Positions 50,709 to 59,970 are shown, numbered from the stretch's first letter. The stretch: 64,000 bases of DNA from JACNKJ01 sp964344565 (GCA_964344565.1 CAYFNT010000019.1:12373-76372); one strand, 5' to 3'. Program-made: numbers and translations. Notes: generated from the letters alone by a model not told the origin.

Positions 50709-51308
50709 TCAGTAAAGTGCCTTGACCAGTTCCCAACTGGTCTCCATGGATGCCTGTCCCGGTACGGATGAAAGGGGCGAGCTCAGGTTGATCACGTTGC
50801 AGGGCCCCCCGCAGGCGAAGGCCATGAGGTCGGGGGGCGGTTCCTGGCAGATGTCATGGTCGATGTCCCAGGCCATGAAGTCGCGAAGGAAGATCCGCTC
50901 CTCCAGATAGAATCCTCCGCCCACGGCCTCGGCCGAGAAGAAGATGTGGTAGCCCGGATTTCCGCAGCAGTCGATGCAGGTGGCGCCGCCCATTTCCGCA
51001 TTCTCGAATAGAGGATGCTCGAGCCATGGCTCGATGAAGGCGAAGAGCTCGCAGTCGGTGCCGTACATGTGGAAGTAGTCCTCGAAACAGAACCAACAGG
51101 TTCCTCCCAGACCGAAGTGGATGATGGATATCCATTCTCCATCTCCCTCCGGAGCCAGGATGAGGCGAACGAGGGCCTCTGCTTCGGGGGTGGATTCGTT
51201 GAGGGTGTAGGGATCGTCGTCCAGATCGATGTCGAGCAAGATCTGAAAAGCAGCGACCGGGACGGCGGTGAAGATCAGGCATATGAGCAAGACGAACAGT
51301 TTTTTCAT
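50709..51308 (-). CDS. Secreted cysteine-rich protein of unknown family, short C-terminal motif (copy 1)
   Basis: The 199-residue protein is a tandem paralogue of the gene downstream: same signal peptide plus FQILLDIDLDDDPYTLNEST, same GLGGTCWFCFEDYFHMYGTD, CIDCCGNPGYH and DIDHDICQEPPPDLMAFACGG. It differs in the variable pre-tail (about 170-187) yet keeps the ending METSWELVKALY. Ribosome site AGGAGG. The pair forms one transcription unit behind a long leader. Confidence 0.72.
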   Translation of the reverse strand: MKKLFVLLICLIFTAVPVAAFQILLDIDLDDDPYTLNESTPEAEALVRLILAPEGDGEWISIIHFGLGGTCWFCFEDYFHMYGTDCELFAFIEPWLEHPLFENAEMGGATCIDCCGNPGYHIFFSAEAVGGGFYLEERIFLRDFMAWDIDHDICQEPPPDLMAFACGGPCNVINLSSPLSSVPGQASMETSWELVKALY

Positions 51309-51587
51309 GCTTGCCTCCTGATGCCGCTATGGGGCGGTCGCGGGTCTGTCGCGTGGATCCCGGCCGGGCGACCCGAGTGGGGATGCGCTCCCCGGCCGAC
51401 CGGAATCAGTGGGGAGCCCCGCTGAGATCCCCGCGGGCATGCCGATGCGCTCTTCCCGATGCGTGGGCATCGAAGGTCGTCCTGGATTCACCTTTTGGAA
51501 GGATTCGGATCGACGCAGGCGGCGCGTGCCGCCTCGAGAGGCAGGCTGTCGGCAGGGGTGTCCTCATCACGGGTCCTCTTCCCAATT

Positions 51588-51609
51588 TCAAAGGAAAGCT
51601 TCCCTTTGA
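51588..51609. promoter_or_regulatory. 22-bp palindrome at a transcript start
   Basis: TCAAAGG and CCTTTGA flank a centre containing AAGCTT, with one mismatched pair. It lies just downstream of the minus-strand -10 box, suiting an operator or a 5' hairpin. Confidence 0.45.
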
Positions 51610-51616
51610 CCTTCTA

Positions 51617-51645
51617 ATTATATACTTTTCAGGCTTCCCTGACTA
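51617..51645 (-). promoter_or_regulatory. Promoter of the duplicated secreted-protein genes
   Basis: On the minus strand a perfect TATAAT (51617-51622) and TAGTCA (51640-51645) at 17-bp spacing. Confidence 0.5.
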
Positions 51646-51681
51646 GCAGTACGACCGTTCGAGCGTCGACGAGGTGCCCTC

Positions 51682-54099
51682 ATGCCCTACGATCCTTCGA
51701 AGATCGAGCCCAAGTGGCAGCAGTATTGGAGCGAAAACAAGACCTTCCGCGCCGAGGACGGCGGGAGCAAGCCCAAGTACTACGTGCTGGACATGTTCCC
51801 CTATCCCTCCGGCGACGGGCTGCACGTCGGTCATCCCGAGGGCTACACCGCCACCGACATCGTCTCGCGCTACAAGCGCATGCGCGGCTTCAACGTGCTG
51901 CATCCCATGGGATGGGACGCCTTCGGCCTGCCCGCCGAGAACTACGCCGTGAAAACGGGCACCCATCCGCGGCTGACCACCGAGAGGAACATCGAGACCT
52001 TCCGCCGCCAGCTGCAGATGTTCGGCTTCAGCTACGACTGGGATCGCGAGGTGGCCACCACCGATCCGGACTACTACAAGTGGACCCAGTGGATCTTCAC
52101 CCTGCTCTATGGCAAGGGCCTGGCCTACGAGGCCGAGGTGGCGGTGAACTGGTGCCCGGCCCTGGGCACGGTGCTCGCCAACGAGGAAGTCGTCGACGGC
52201 ATGAGCGAGATCGGCGGGCATCCGGTGGTGCGCCGACCCATGCGCCAGTGGATGCTGAGGATCACCGACTACGCCGAGCGGCTGCTGGAGGATCTGGAGG
52301 AACTGGACTGGCCCGAGTACATCAAGGATCTGCAGCGCAACTGGATCGGCCGCAGCGAAGGCGCCGAGGTGGACTTCGTGGTGGAGGGCCGCGAGGAGAA
52401 ACTGCGCATCTTCACCACCCGTCCGGACACGCTCTTCGGCGCGACCTACATGGTGCTTAGCCCCGAGCATCCCTGGGTGAGCGATCTCTGCGATTCGGAC
52501 TGTCGCGACACTGTGAAGGGCTACTGCGAGGAAGCCTCGCGCAAGAGCGACATGGACCGCCAGATGTCCAGGGAGAAGACCGGCGTCTTCACGGGCAGCT
52601 ACGCGGTCAATCCGGTGAACGATGAACGCATACCCATCTGGATCGCCGACTACGTGATGATGGGGTACGGCACCGGCGCCATCATGGCCGTGCCCGGACA
52701 GGACGAGCGCGACTGGGAGTTCGCCGAGAAGTTCGACCTGCCCATCATCCGCACGGTCGAGCCGCCGGAGGACTGGGACGGCAAGGCCTACGCGGGCGAG
52801 GGCCTGGCCATCAACAGCCAGTTCCTCGACGGGCTCGGCGTGGCCGATGCCATCGCCAGGATGAACGCCTGGCTCGAGGAGAAGGGCCTGGGCAAGGCCA
52901 CGGTGCAGTACAAGCTGCGCGACTGGCTCTTCAGCCGCCAGCGCTACTGGGGCGAGCCCTATCCCCTGCACCGGCTCGAGGACGGCAGCATCCGCGCCCT
53001 CGAAGTGGACGAGCTTCCCCTCACCCTGCCCGAGGTGGACAAGTACGAGCCCGCCGGCACCGGCGAGGGTCCCCTGGCGGCCATCGGCGAGTGGATCAAC
53101 ATCACCGATCCGAAGACCGGGCGGAAGGCCATGCGCGAGAGCAACACCATGCCCCAGTGGGCGGGCAGCTGCTGGTACTACCTGCGCTTCATCGATCCCC
53201 GCAATCCCGACGAGGCCTGGAACGCCGATCTCGAAAACTACTGGATGCCGGTGGATCTCTACCTGGGCGGCACCGAGCATGCGGTGCTGCATCTGCTCTA
53301 CGCCCGTTTCTGGCACAAGGTGCTCTTCGACCTGGGCCTCGTGTCCACCAAGGAGCCCTTCCAGAAACTGCGCAACCAGGGAATGATCCTGGGCGAGAAC
53401 GGCGAGAAGATGAGCAAGAGCCGCGGCAACGTGGTCAATCCCGACGACGTGATCCGCGACCACGGCAGCGACTCCCTGCGCCTCTTCCTCATGTTCCTGG
53501 GGCCCCTGGAACGCGACAAGCCCTGGAGCACCACGGGTATCGAGGGCATCCACCGATTCCTGGACAGGGTCTGGCGCCTCTTCCACGACGATGAGGACGC
53601 GCCCCATCCGGCCGTGCAGGATGTGGCACCCGACGAGGACACGCTCCGCCTGCTGCACAAGACCATCGCCGAGGTCACCCGCATGACCGAGGACCTGCGC
53701 TTCAACACGGCCATCAGCCAGATGATGATCTTCGTCAACGAGATGATGCCGCGGGAAGTTCGCAGCCGCGAGGCCCTGGAGAAGTTCATCCGCCTGCTCG
53801 CGCCTTACGCCCCGCACCTGGCCGAAGAAGTCTGGAGCCGCCTGGGCCATGAGGAGTGCATCGCCTACCAGCCCTGGCCGGCGTACGACGAGAAGTGGCT
53901 GGCCGAGGACACGGTGACGGTGGTGGTGCAGGTGAACGGCAAGCTGCGCGACAGCTTCGAGCTGCCGGCCGACGCCGACGAGGAGGCCGTGCAGGCCAAG
54001 GTCGCCGAAAGCGAGAAGCTGGCTCCCTGGCTTGCGGGCAAGAACATCGTCAAGACCATCTACGTGCCGGGCAAGCTGGTGAACCTGGTGGTGAAGTAG
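51682..54099 (+). CDS. leuS: Leucyl-tRNA synthetase
   Basis: The enzyme charges tRNA-Leu. The 805-residue protein has the class I HIGH-type motif HVGHPEGY, the CP1 editing domain (about 220-410) with TTRPDTLFGATY and GTGAIMAVPGQDERD, GSCWYYLRF, and the KMSKS motif EKMSKSRGNVV. The C-terminal domain ends with VNGKLRDSF and KTIYVPGKLVNLVVK. Length is normal. The HAD phosphatase starts 4 nt after its stop codon. Confidence 0.98.
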   Translation: MPYDPSKIEPKWQQYWSENKTFRAEDGGSKPKYYVLDMFPYPSGDGLHVGHPEGYTATDIVSRYKRMRGFNVLHPMGWDAFGLPAENYAVKTGTHPRLTTERNIETFRRQLQMFGFSYDWDREVATTDPDYYKWTQWIFTLLYGKGLAYEAEVAVNWCPALGTVLANEEVVDGMSEIGGHPVVRRPMRQWMLRITDYAERLLEDLEELDWPEYIKDLQRNWIGRSEGAEVDFVVEGREEKLRIFTTRPDTLFGATYMVLSPEHPWVSDLCDSDCRDTVKGYCEEASRKSDMDRQMSREKTGVFTGSYAVNPVNDERIPIWIADYVMMGYGTGAIMAVPGQDERDWEFAEKFDLPIIRTVEPPEDWDGKAYAGEGLAINSQFLDGLGVADAIARMNAWLEEKGLGKATVQYKLRDWLFSRQRYWGEPYPLHRLEDGSIRALEVDELPLTLPEVDKYEPAGTGEGPLAAIGEWINITDPKTGRKAMRESNTMPQWAGSCWYYLRFIDPRNPDEAWNADLENYWMPVDLYLGGTEHAVLHLLYARFWHKVLFDLGLVSTKEPFQKLRNQGMILGENGEKMSKSRGNVVNPDDVIRDHGSDSLRLFLMFLGPLERDKPWSTTGIEGIHRFLDRVWRLFHDDEDAPHPAVQDVAPDEDTLRLLHKTIAEVTRMTEDLRFNTAISQMMIFVNEMMPREVRSREALEKFIRLLAPYAPHLAEEVWSRLGHEECIAYQPWPAYDEKWLAEDTVTVVVQVNGKLRDSFELPADADEEAVQAKVAESEKLAPWLAGKNIVKTIYVPGKLVNLVVK

Positions 54100-54103
54100 A
54101 ACC

Positions 54104-54757
54104 GTGCCGACGAAACTCGCCATCTTCGATCTGGATGGAACCCTCGCGGACACCCTCGCCGACATCGCCCACACTATGAACGCCGTGCTGGCGGCGCGGG
54201 GCTATCCCGAGCATTCCCTCGATGACTATCGCCGCTTCGTGGGCAACGGCGTGGCCACGCTTTCATCCCGCGTGATTCCAAGCTCGGACATCGATCTGGC
54301 GCCGAAGCTGGTCGAGGATTTCCGCGAACTATACCCTTCGCGCATGTACGACAACACCGTGCCCTTCGAGGGGCTCGCCGCATGCCTCGACGATCTGGTC
54401 GAGGGGGGAGTCGGCCTGGCCGTCCTGAGCAACAAACCACATTTCCTCACGGTGCCCATGTGCGAACGGCTCTTCGCCGATTGGCCCTTCGATCCGATCT
54501 GGGGGAAGATGGACGAGTGGCCGCTCAAGCCCGATCCGGCTTCCGCCCTGGAGATCGCGAAGCTGCGCGCCGTGGATCCTGCGGATTGCGCCTTCGTGGG
54601 GGACAGCGGCGTGGACATGGCCACCGGCAAGGCCGCCGGCATGCGTTCGGTGGGGGTGCTCTGGGGATTCCGCGGGCGGGAGGAGCTGCTCGAGTTCGGC
54701 GCCGACGACATCGCGGGACATGTGGCCGAGCTGGCCGGACTCATCCTCGATGAGTAG
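54104..54757 (+). CDS. HAD-superfamily phosphatase, phosphoglycolate phosphatase-like
   Basis: The 217-residue protein has all HAD motifs: FDLDGTLADT (nucleophile Asp), VLSNKP, LKPDPAS, and FVGDSGVDM. The cap domain is of the C1 helical type, as in Gph. Phosphoglycolate or pyrophosphate are likely substrates but unproven. It starts with GTG and is probably cotranscribed with leuS. It abuts the convergent GNAT gene. Confidence 0.9.
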   Translation: MPTKLAIFDLDGTLADTLADIAHTMNAVLAARGYPEHSLDDYRRFVGNGVATLSSRVIPSSDIDLAPKLVEDFRELYPSRMYDNTVPFEGLAACLDDLVEGGVGLAVLSNKPHFLTVPMCERLFADWPFDPIWGKMDEWPLKPDPASALEIAKLRAVDPADCAFVGDSGVDMATGKAAGMRSVGVLWGFRGREELLEFGADDIAGHVAELAGLILDE

Positions 54758-55312
54758 TCAGGCTTCGAACTCTCTCTTCAGCAGTCCGTAAAGGTAGTGG
54801 TCGCGCTCCCTGCCAGCCGGATCCACCAGCATGGACTTCACGCGGCCCTCCCGCCGCATGCCCAGCTTCTCGGCCACGCGCCGGCTGGCCAGGTTCTTCA
54901 CGTCGCAGTTGAGCCAGATGCGACCTGCGCCGAGATCCTCGAAGGCGTAGCGCGCGATGCGACGGCAGGCTTCGGTGCAGAGTCCTCGGCCTTGCCTGTC
55001 GGAGCGGATCCAGTAGCCGATCTCGTAGCCCATCACGGGATCGCCCAGGCGCATGAGCCCCATCATTCCCAGGAACCTGTCGTCCTTCTTGTCGAACACG
55101 CCGAGGTGCAACTCGCGATCCCGCTCGCGGCCCTCTCGTGTGAAACGCACGAAGGCCCGGGCCATCTCCAGGTCGTAGTTCGCTTCGGCCCAGAACAGGT
55201 AGGGCTGCAGCTCGTGGGAGCTGGCCTGTACGGCCTGTGTCAGGGCACGCGCATCCTGCATGCGTAGGGAGCGAAGCAGCAGGCGCCGCGACTCAATCTT
55301 GACCGGCTTCAT
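54758..55312 (-). CDS. GNAT N-acetyltransferase, RimJ/RimL-like
   Basis: The 184-residue acetyltransferase has IESRRLLLRSLRMQDARALTQ, the acetyl-CoA loop IRSDRQGRGLCTEACRRIARYAFE and LNCDVKNLASRRVAEKLGMRREG, the typical RimL pattern. It could acetylate ribosomal protein N-termini or small molecules. It overlaps the O-antigen ligase gene by 20 nt and is the last gene of thiolase-ligase-GNAT. Confidence 0.88.
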   Translation of the reverse strand: MKPVKIESRRLLLRSLRMQDARALTQAVQASSHELQPYLFWAEANYDLEMARAFVRFTREGRERDRELHLGVFDKKDDRFLGMMGLMRLGDPVMGYEIGYWIRSDRQGRGLCTEACRRIARYAFEDLGAGRIWLNCDVKNLASRRVAEKLGMRREGRVKSMLVDPAGRERDHYLYGLLKREFEA

Positions 55313-56513
55313 GGGGCTCCTTCGGCGGCGCGAGTGACAGTCCCGTGAGGGCCCAGAAGAGCAGGATCACTTCGGCGTCGCCGAAGTACCATTCGAAAAG
55401 CCCCGCGACCATGAAGGCCGTCCACACGGAGATGCCGGCCAGGATCCAGGCAAGCTGTTCGGGCGGCGCGCGTTCGCCGAGCCTTCGAAGTTCGCGAAGA
55501 CGCCGCCACTGCAGCCAGGGGATCGATCCCAGGAAGACAAGGGCCAGAGCCAGACCGGGAATGCCCCAGAGCACGGCGAACATCACCGGATTGCTGTGGA
55601 AGTGTCCGTAGACGATCACGTGTTCGCGGTCTTCTGCGGGCGTGTAGATCTCGTAGTAGCTACGCAGGTCGCGATCGCCAAGGCCCGTGATGGGATGGTC
55701 CTTCAGGATGCGCCAGCCCGTCTTCCACATGTAGAGTCGCTGCCAGTTGCTGGCGTACTCCTTGCCGGGGCGGAAGACCGAGGTGAATCGTTCGCGATAT
55801 CGTGGCGGCGCCAGGAGCAGCGCGACGATGAGAAGCACCGGCAGGATCAAGGCGAGTCGGGGGCGTTTCAGGAGCATCAACACGAAGAGTCCTGCCAGGA
55901 ATCCCATCCAGCAGGAGCGACACTGGATGAGGATGAGCACCCAGAAGCCGAGCCCGAAGGCGATGGATAGAAACAAGCCCCGCGGTCCACGGGGGAAACT
56001 CATCAGGAAGGCGAAGAGGGTCAGGGTGCCCATCATCAGGATGGCGCCGGCGGTCATGGGATTGGTGGTGAGGGGCAGCTTGCCCATGCGTTTGAAGTTC
56101 TCGGCGATCTCGACAACTTCGAAGGCTTGCAGCAGTCCGTAGACCGCGGCTCCTGCGAGCCCGAGGGCGAGGGCCGGAAGGAAGAGGCGACGCCATCGCG
56201 AGTCCAGGATCGTTTCGGCGAAGAGCCAGACGGCTGGAACGAGCCACCAGCGTTTCAGGTGGTGAAGGCTTTCCACGGGATCGGTGGCCGCGGGAAGGGT
56301 GACGAGGATCCATCCCAGCCAGAGCAGCAGCGGCGCTTCGAGACCGGTGAGGCCGGGCTTGCGCCCTCCGAAGAGCAGGGCCAGTCGCAGCAGGATCGCC
56401 GTGCCCAGGGCGGTCTGGCTGATGGCGACGGAAAAGGGCGCGGCCAGCATCACGACGACGAGCAGTCCTCCGAGGATGCCGTCCGTGATCCCGCCGCGCC
56501 CTTTCGAAGTCAT
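55293..56513 (-). CDS. O-antigen ligase / polymerase-like membrane protein
   Basis: The 406-residue protein has about 10-12 membrane helices and a large periplasmic loop (about 240-310) with WQRLYMWKTGWRILKDHPITGLGDRDLRSYY and HFHSNPVMFAVLWGIPG, which match the Wzy_C/WaaL signature. It would join polysaccharide chains to lipid A core or polymerise repeat units. It may cooperate with the glycosyltransferases at 14-19 kb. It lies 6 nt after the thiolase gene, an unexpected neighbour. Confidence 0.88.
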   Translation of the reverse strand: MTSKGRGGITDGILGGLLVVVMLAAPFSVAISQTALGTAILLRLALLFGGRKPGLTGLEAPLLLWLGWILVTLPAATDPVESLHHLKRWWLVPAVWLFAETILDSRWRRLFLPALALGLAGAAVYGLLQAFEVVEIAENFKRMGKLPLTTNPMTAGAILMMGTLTLFAFLMSFPRGPRGLFLSIAFGLGFWVLILIQCRSCWMGFLAGLFVLMLLKRPRLALILPVLLIVALLLAPPRYRERFTSVFRPGKEYASNWQRLYMWKTGWRILKDHPITGLGDRDLRSYYEIYTPAEDREHVIVYGHFHSNPVMFAVLWGIPGLALALVFLGSIPWLQWRRLRELRRLGERAPPEQLAWILAGISVWTAFMVAGLFEWYFGDAEVILLFWALTGLSLAPPKEPHEAGQD

Positions 56514-56519
56514 GGGCGG

Positions 56520-57710
56520 CTAGCCCGCGGCCTCGACGATGAGGGTGGCCGCTTCTCCTCCGCCGATGCAGAGGCTGGCCAGTCCGCGTTTCTTGCCTTC
56601 CTGCTTCATGATGTGCAGGAGCGTCACGAGGATGCGGGCGCCACTGGCGCCGATGGGGTGCCCGAGGGCCACCGCGCCGCCGCGCAGGTTGACCTTGGAG
56701 CCGTCCAGGTCGAGCAGCTCGTTGTTGGCCAGGGACACCACCGCGAAGGCCTCGTTGATCTCGTAGACGTCGATGTCTTCGGTGGACAGTCCTGCCTTGT
56801 CCAGCGCCTTCTTCACCGACTTGGCCGGGGCCGTGGTGAACCACTCGGGCTCCTGGGCCGCGCTGGCCTGGGCCACGATCTTCGCCAGGGGCCTGAGGCC
56901 GCGCTTCTCGGCCTCCTCCGCGCTCATCAGCACAAGCGCCGCCGCGCCGTCGTTGATGCTGCTGGCGTTGGCTGCGGTCACGCTGCCCTCCTTGTCGAAG
57001 GCGGGGCGAAGCGCGGGAATCTTGTCGAAGCGCACCCGGCCGGGTTCCTCGTCCTTGTCGACGATGACCGGATCGCCCTTGCGCTGGGGGATGGCCACGG
57101 GCACGATCTCTTCCTCGAAGACGCCGTCCTCGATGGCCTTCTGGGCGCGCTGATAGCTCTCGGTGGCGAAGGCGTCCTGGGCCTCGCGGTCGAATCCCTT
57201 CTCGCGGGCGCAGAGCTCGGCGGCGTTGCCCATGTGGTAGTTGTGGTAGGGGTCCCAGAGCCCGTCCATGACCATGCCGTCCTTCATCTTCCAGTCGCCC
57301 ATCTTGGCGCCTTCACGGCTGCCGAGCAGGTAGTGGGGGGCGGAGCTCATGTTCTCCATGCCGCCGGCTACGATGATGTCAGCATCGCCCAGGGCGATGG
57401 CTTGCGCGGCGAGCATCACCGACTTGAGTCCGGAGCCGCAGACCTTGTTGATGGTCAGGCACTCGACGCCAACGGGAAGTCCGGCTCCCAGGGCGGCCTG
57501 GCGGGCGGGAGCCTGGCCCACGCCGGCGGGAAGCACGCATCCCATGATGCACTCGCTCACATCGGCGCCGTCCACGCCCGCGCGTTCGAGGGCCGACTTG
57601 ATGGCGGCGGCGCCGAGCTGGGGAGCCGGCACTCCGGAGAGGCTGCCGAGGAAGGATCCGATGGGAGTCCGCGCGGCGGACACGATGACGACGTCTCGAA
57701 TTGCGGCCAT
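56520..57710 (-). CDS. Acetyl-CoA C-acetyltransferase (thiolase)
   Basis: The 396-residue thiolase has the acylated Cys91 in NKVCGSGLKS, GHPIGASGARI with the catalytic His, and CIGGGEAATLIVE with the second Cys. It starts at MAAIRDV (57710) after AAGGAG. It condenses two acetyl-CoA or cleaves acetoacetyl-CoA; the biosynthetic AtoB type is the best match. Together with the ETF:menaquinone-oxidoreductase-like protein it is compatible with fatty-acid or butyrate metabolism. Confidence 0.95.
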   Translation of the reverse strand: MAAIRDVVIVSAARTPIGSFLGSLSGVPAPQLGAAAIKSALERAGVDGADVSECIMGCVLPAGVGQAPARQAALGAGLPVGVECLTINKVCGSGLKSVMLAAQAIALGDADIIVAGGMENMSSAPHYLLGSREGAKMGDWKMKDGMVMDGLWDPYHNYHMGNAAELCAREKGFDREAQDAFATESYQRAQKAIEDGVFEEEIVPVAIPQRKGDPVIVDKDEEPGRVRFDKIPALRPAFDKEGSVTAANASSINDGAAALVLMSAEEAEKRGLRPLAKIVAQASAAQEPEWFTTAPAKSVKKALDKAGLSTEDIDVYEINEAFAVVSLANNELLDLDGSKVNLRGGAVALGHPIGASGARILVTLLHIMKQEGKKRGLASLCIGGGEAATLIVEAAG

Positions 57711-57765
57711 GAGAGCACTCCTTATGGGGATATCCGAATCGTGGCTGCGAGGGATAAGCGGGAGC

Positions 57766-57794
57766 ATCCTAGCTCAAGGCCATCGGCGGCGCAA
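57766..57794 (-). promoter_or_regulatory. Possible promoter of the thiolase operon
   Basis: On the minus strand TTGCGC (57789-57794) and TAGGAT (57766-57771) at 17-bp spacing. Confidence 0.35.
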
Positions 57795-57864
57795 GGTCGC
57801 CCTTGATTCAATGAGTGAGAGCCTCTAGCCTCGCGGCTTCAGTCGACTCGGAAGGATCGGAATC

Positions 57865-59235
57865 ATGGACGGCCGCGGCCGCGAACCCAGCATCATCGTA
57901 GCGGGGGCCCATGCGGGCTCGGTGAAGGAGGCCTGGAAACTGGCCTATCCCACCGTGATCGGCATGCTGTCCACCACCCTCATGTGGACGGTGGACACTC
58001 TCATGCTGGGTCGGGTGGGAAAGGTGGAACTGGCGGCCGCCGGCTTCGGCGGTGTGCTGGTCTGGACCCTCTACACCTTCTTCGTGGGCATCGTGCAGGG
58101 CGTGAGCACCTTCGTGTCCCAGGCCAAGGGTGGCGGCAGGCTTCGCGAGTGCAGCCAGTTCGCCTGGCAGGGTATCTACCTGGCCTTCATCTCGGCGCTA
58201 CTATTGTCTCTTTTTATCTGGAAAATGGACTGGGTGCTGGCGCTGGCGGCCCCGGAGCCCGAGGTCGTCGCCGAGTGTCTGCGCTACACCCGGGCGCGCA
58301 TGCTCGGCGCTTTCTTCCTGCTCGCGTCATTCGTCTTCCACAGTTTCTTCCGCGGCATCGGCGACATGAAAATACCCATGGTCATTTCCATCGCCTCCAA
58401 CGCGGTGAATATTGTCCTGGATGCCGTTCTGATCTTCGGCCTGGGGCCCTTTCCCGAGCTTGGGACGCTGGGCGCGGGCCTAGCCACCACTGCAGCTGAC
58501 CTATCGGCCGCGATGCTGGGTCTCGTCCTTTTCCTGAGGCCGAAGATCAACCGCATCTACCACTCCCGGCGGGAGCACCCCTTCCTGCCCGATCTGATGA
58601 AACGACTGGTGCGGGTGGGAGCGCCCATTGGGGGGCAATTCTTCCTGGACATGGGAAGCTTCACCGTCTTCATGGCCTTGATGGGACGCCTGGGTACCGA
58701 CGAGTTGGCCGCGAGTCAGATCGGTCTGCAGCTTCTGAGCTTCTCCTTCATGCCTGCCAACGGTATCTCGAAAGCGGCCACGACCATGGTGGGGCAATAC
58801 CTGGGCGCGGGTCGCGCTGCCCTGGCTGAAGCCTGCGGCTGGATGGCCATGAAGATGAACCTGGTGTACAGCCTGCTTGTGGCCCTGGTTTTCTTCCTCG
58901 CGGGCGGACAGCTCTTCGCCTTCTTCAACAAAGATCCCATCGTGCTCGACTATGGCGTGAAGATCCTGCCGCTCTTAGCTCTTTTCCAGATCGGAGACGC
59001 GCTTCAGATGACCCACGCCCATTCACTGCAAGGTGCCGGAGATACGCGCTGGCCCATGATCGTGCTTGCCTCAAGCGCCTGGTTCATCTTCGTGCCCTTG
59101 GCTCTCTTCTTCGCGTACACCTTGGAATGGGGAGTGGTGGGCGGGTGGCTGGGCGGCGTGTTCCACTTTACCGTGGTGGCGGTGATCCTGACCGTCCGCT
59201 TCCGCCGTGGGAAGTGGAAGCAGATGGCGATCTAG
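57865..59235 (+). CDS. MATE-family multidrug/cation exporter
   Basis: The 456-residue protein has 12 predicted helices in two related halves. The N half shows KLAYPTVIGMLSTTLMWTVDTLMLGRVG and the C half KRLVRVGAPIGGQFFLDMGSFTVFMALMG, typical of NorM/DinF-like MATE exporters that use Na+ or H+ to expel drugs or metabolites. Length is normal. No regulator lies next to it. Heptamer-like CTGCCCG units follow the stop codon. Confidence 0.93.
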   Translation: MDGRGREPSIIVAGAHAGSVKEAWKLAYPTVIGMLSTTLMWTVDTLMLGRVGKVELAAAGFGGVLVWTLYTFFVGIVQGVSTFVSQAKGGGRLRECSQFAWQGIYLAFISALLLSLFIWKMDWVLALAAPEPEVVAECLRYTRARMLGAFFLLASFVFHSFFRGIGDMKIPMVISIASNAVNIVLDAVLIFGLGPFPELGTLGAGLATTAADLSAAMLGLVLFLRPKINRIYHSRREHPFLPDLMKRLVRVGAPIGGQFFLDMGSFTVFMALMGRLGTDELAASQIGLQLLSFSFMPANGISKAATTMVGQYLGAGRAALAEACGWMAMKMNLVYSLLVALVFFLAGGQLFAFFNKDPIVLDYGVKILPLLALFQIGDALQMTHAHSLQGAGDTRWPMIVLASSAWFIFVPLALFFAYTLEWGVVGGWLGGVFHFTVVAVILTVRFRRGKWKQMAI

Positions 59236-59270
59236 GGCTGCCCGCTGCCCGCTGTCGGCCAGAGCAGGAT

Positions 59271-59918
59271 TCAATACAAAGACTTGATCGTCGAGAAGCT
59301 GGTACTCAGTTCCTCGCCGCCGGGCAGGCCTGTGGCGGGACTGATCGAGATGTCGTCCAGCCAGGCCTCCGCGTAGGGCCAGTACTCGGTGTTGGGATCG
59401 GCGTCATCGGTCTGATAGCCCCATAGCTCGATGTTCAGCCGGTATTCCAGGCCCGCGTCGAGAGACACGAGCAGGCTCGCGTCGGTCCAATCCTCCGCGG
59501 CATCCAGATGAAACTGTGCGATCCAGGTGTACTCTTCCCAGACTTCCACCTGCAGGTGTCCCGAGTCCCAGCATTCCCAGGGGTCCAGGGTGCACATCTG
59601 CGATGGATCGTAGAGGTAGCGCAGATTGATCAGGTAGTCGAGGCTGTGAAGAACCGAGAAGGACTGCTCGATCCAAGCATAGGCGCTCTGAGCTCCCCAG
59701 GTGTAGTTGTAGCAGCCGCCTGTCCAGAGTTTCGCGGCCTCGTCGATCACCTCGATGCCCGCCTCGCAGGTGGTCGCCTCCTCGGGCACGTCTACGGAAA
59801 ACCAGTAGTCCCAACCGTTCAGGCCGTCGGAGAAATCACCGTTGGCGATGATGACTTGGGCTGACGGGTTAGAGGCGGCGAAAAGCATGAAGACGATCAT
59901 CAATCCGAGACGATTCAT
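59271..59918 (-). CDS. Secreted beta-sandwich-like protein with short C-terminal motif
   Basis: The 215-residue protein has a signal peptide ending near SNPSA and then VIIANGDFSDGLNGWDYW, the usual opening of carbohydrate-binding (CBM4/9-like) or DUF642-like jelly-roll domains, with HLQVEVWEEYTW and LLVSLDAGLEYRL strands. The body ends in AEAWLDDISISP, as in such domains. A short linker leads to LSTSFSTIKSLY at the exact C-terminus. Binding partner unknown. It lies 43 nt after the FG-GAP gene but has its own promoter. Confidence 0.75.
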   Translation of the reverse strand: MNRLGLMIVFMLFAASNPSAQVIIANGDFSDGLNGWDYWFSVDVPEEATTCEAGIEVIDEAAKLWTGGCYNYTWGAQSAYAWIEQSFSVLHSLDYLINLRYLYDPSQMCTLDPWECWDSGHLQVEVWEEYTWIAQFHLDAAEDWTDASLLVSLDAGLEYRLNIELWGYQTDDADPNTEYWPYAEAWLDDISISPATGLPGGEELSTSFSTIKSLY

Positions 59919-59941
59919 GACATCCTCCCCTCACTGCATCG

Positions 59942-59970
59942 ATTATATTCCCTTCTACGCCTCAATTCAA
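59942..59970 (-). promoter_or_regulatory. Promoter of the jelly-roll protein gene
   Basis: On the minus strand TTGAAT (59965-59970) and a perfect TATAAT (59942-59947) at 17-bp spacing. The -35 box lies inside the end of the upstream gene. Confidence 0.65.

Larger units (their letters stand above)
51309..51681. other. Long intergenic region upstream of leuS with divergent signals
   Basis: These 373 bp carry no supported gene. Seen are a minus-strand promoter (51617-51645) and a near-perfect 22-bp palindrome (51588-51609) at its expected transcript start, plus several GC-rich hairpins. A leader of about 300 nt would precede the secreted-protein pair. No T-box motif is visible for leuS. Confidence 0.6.
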
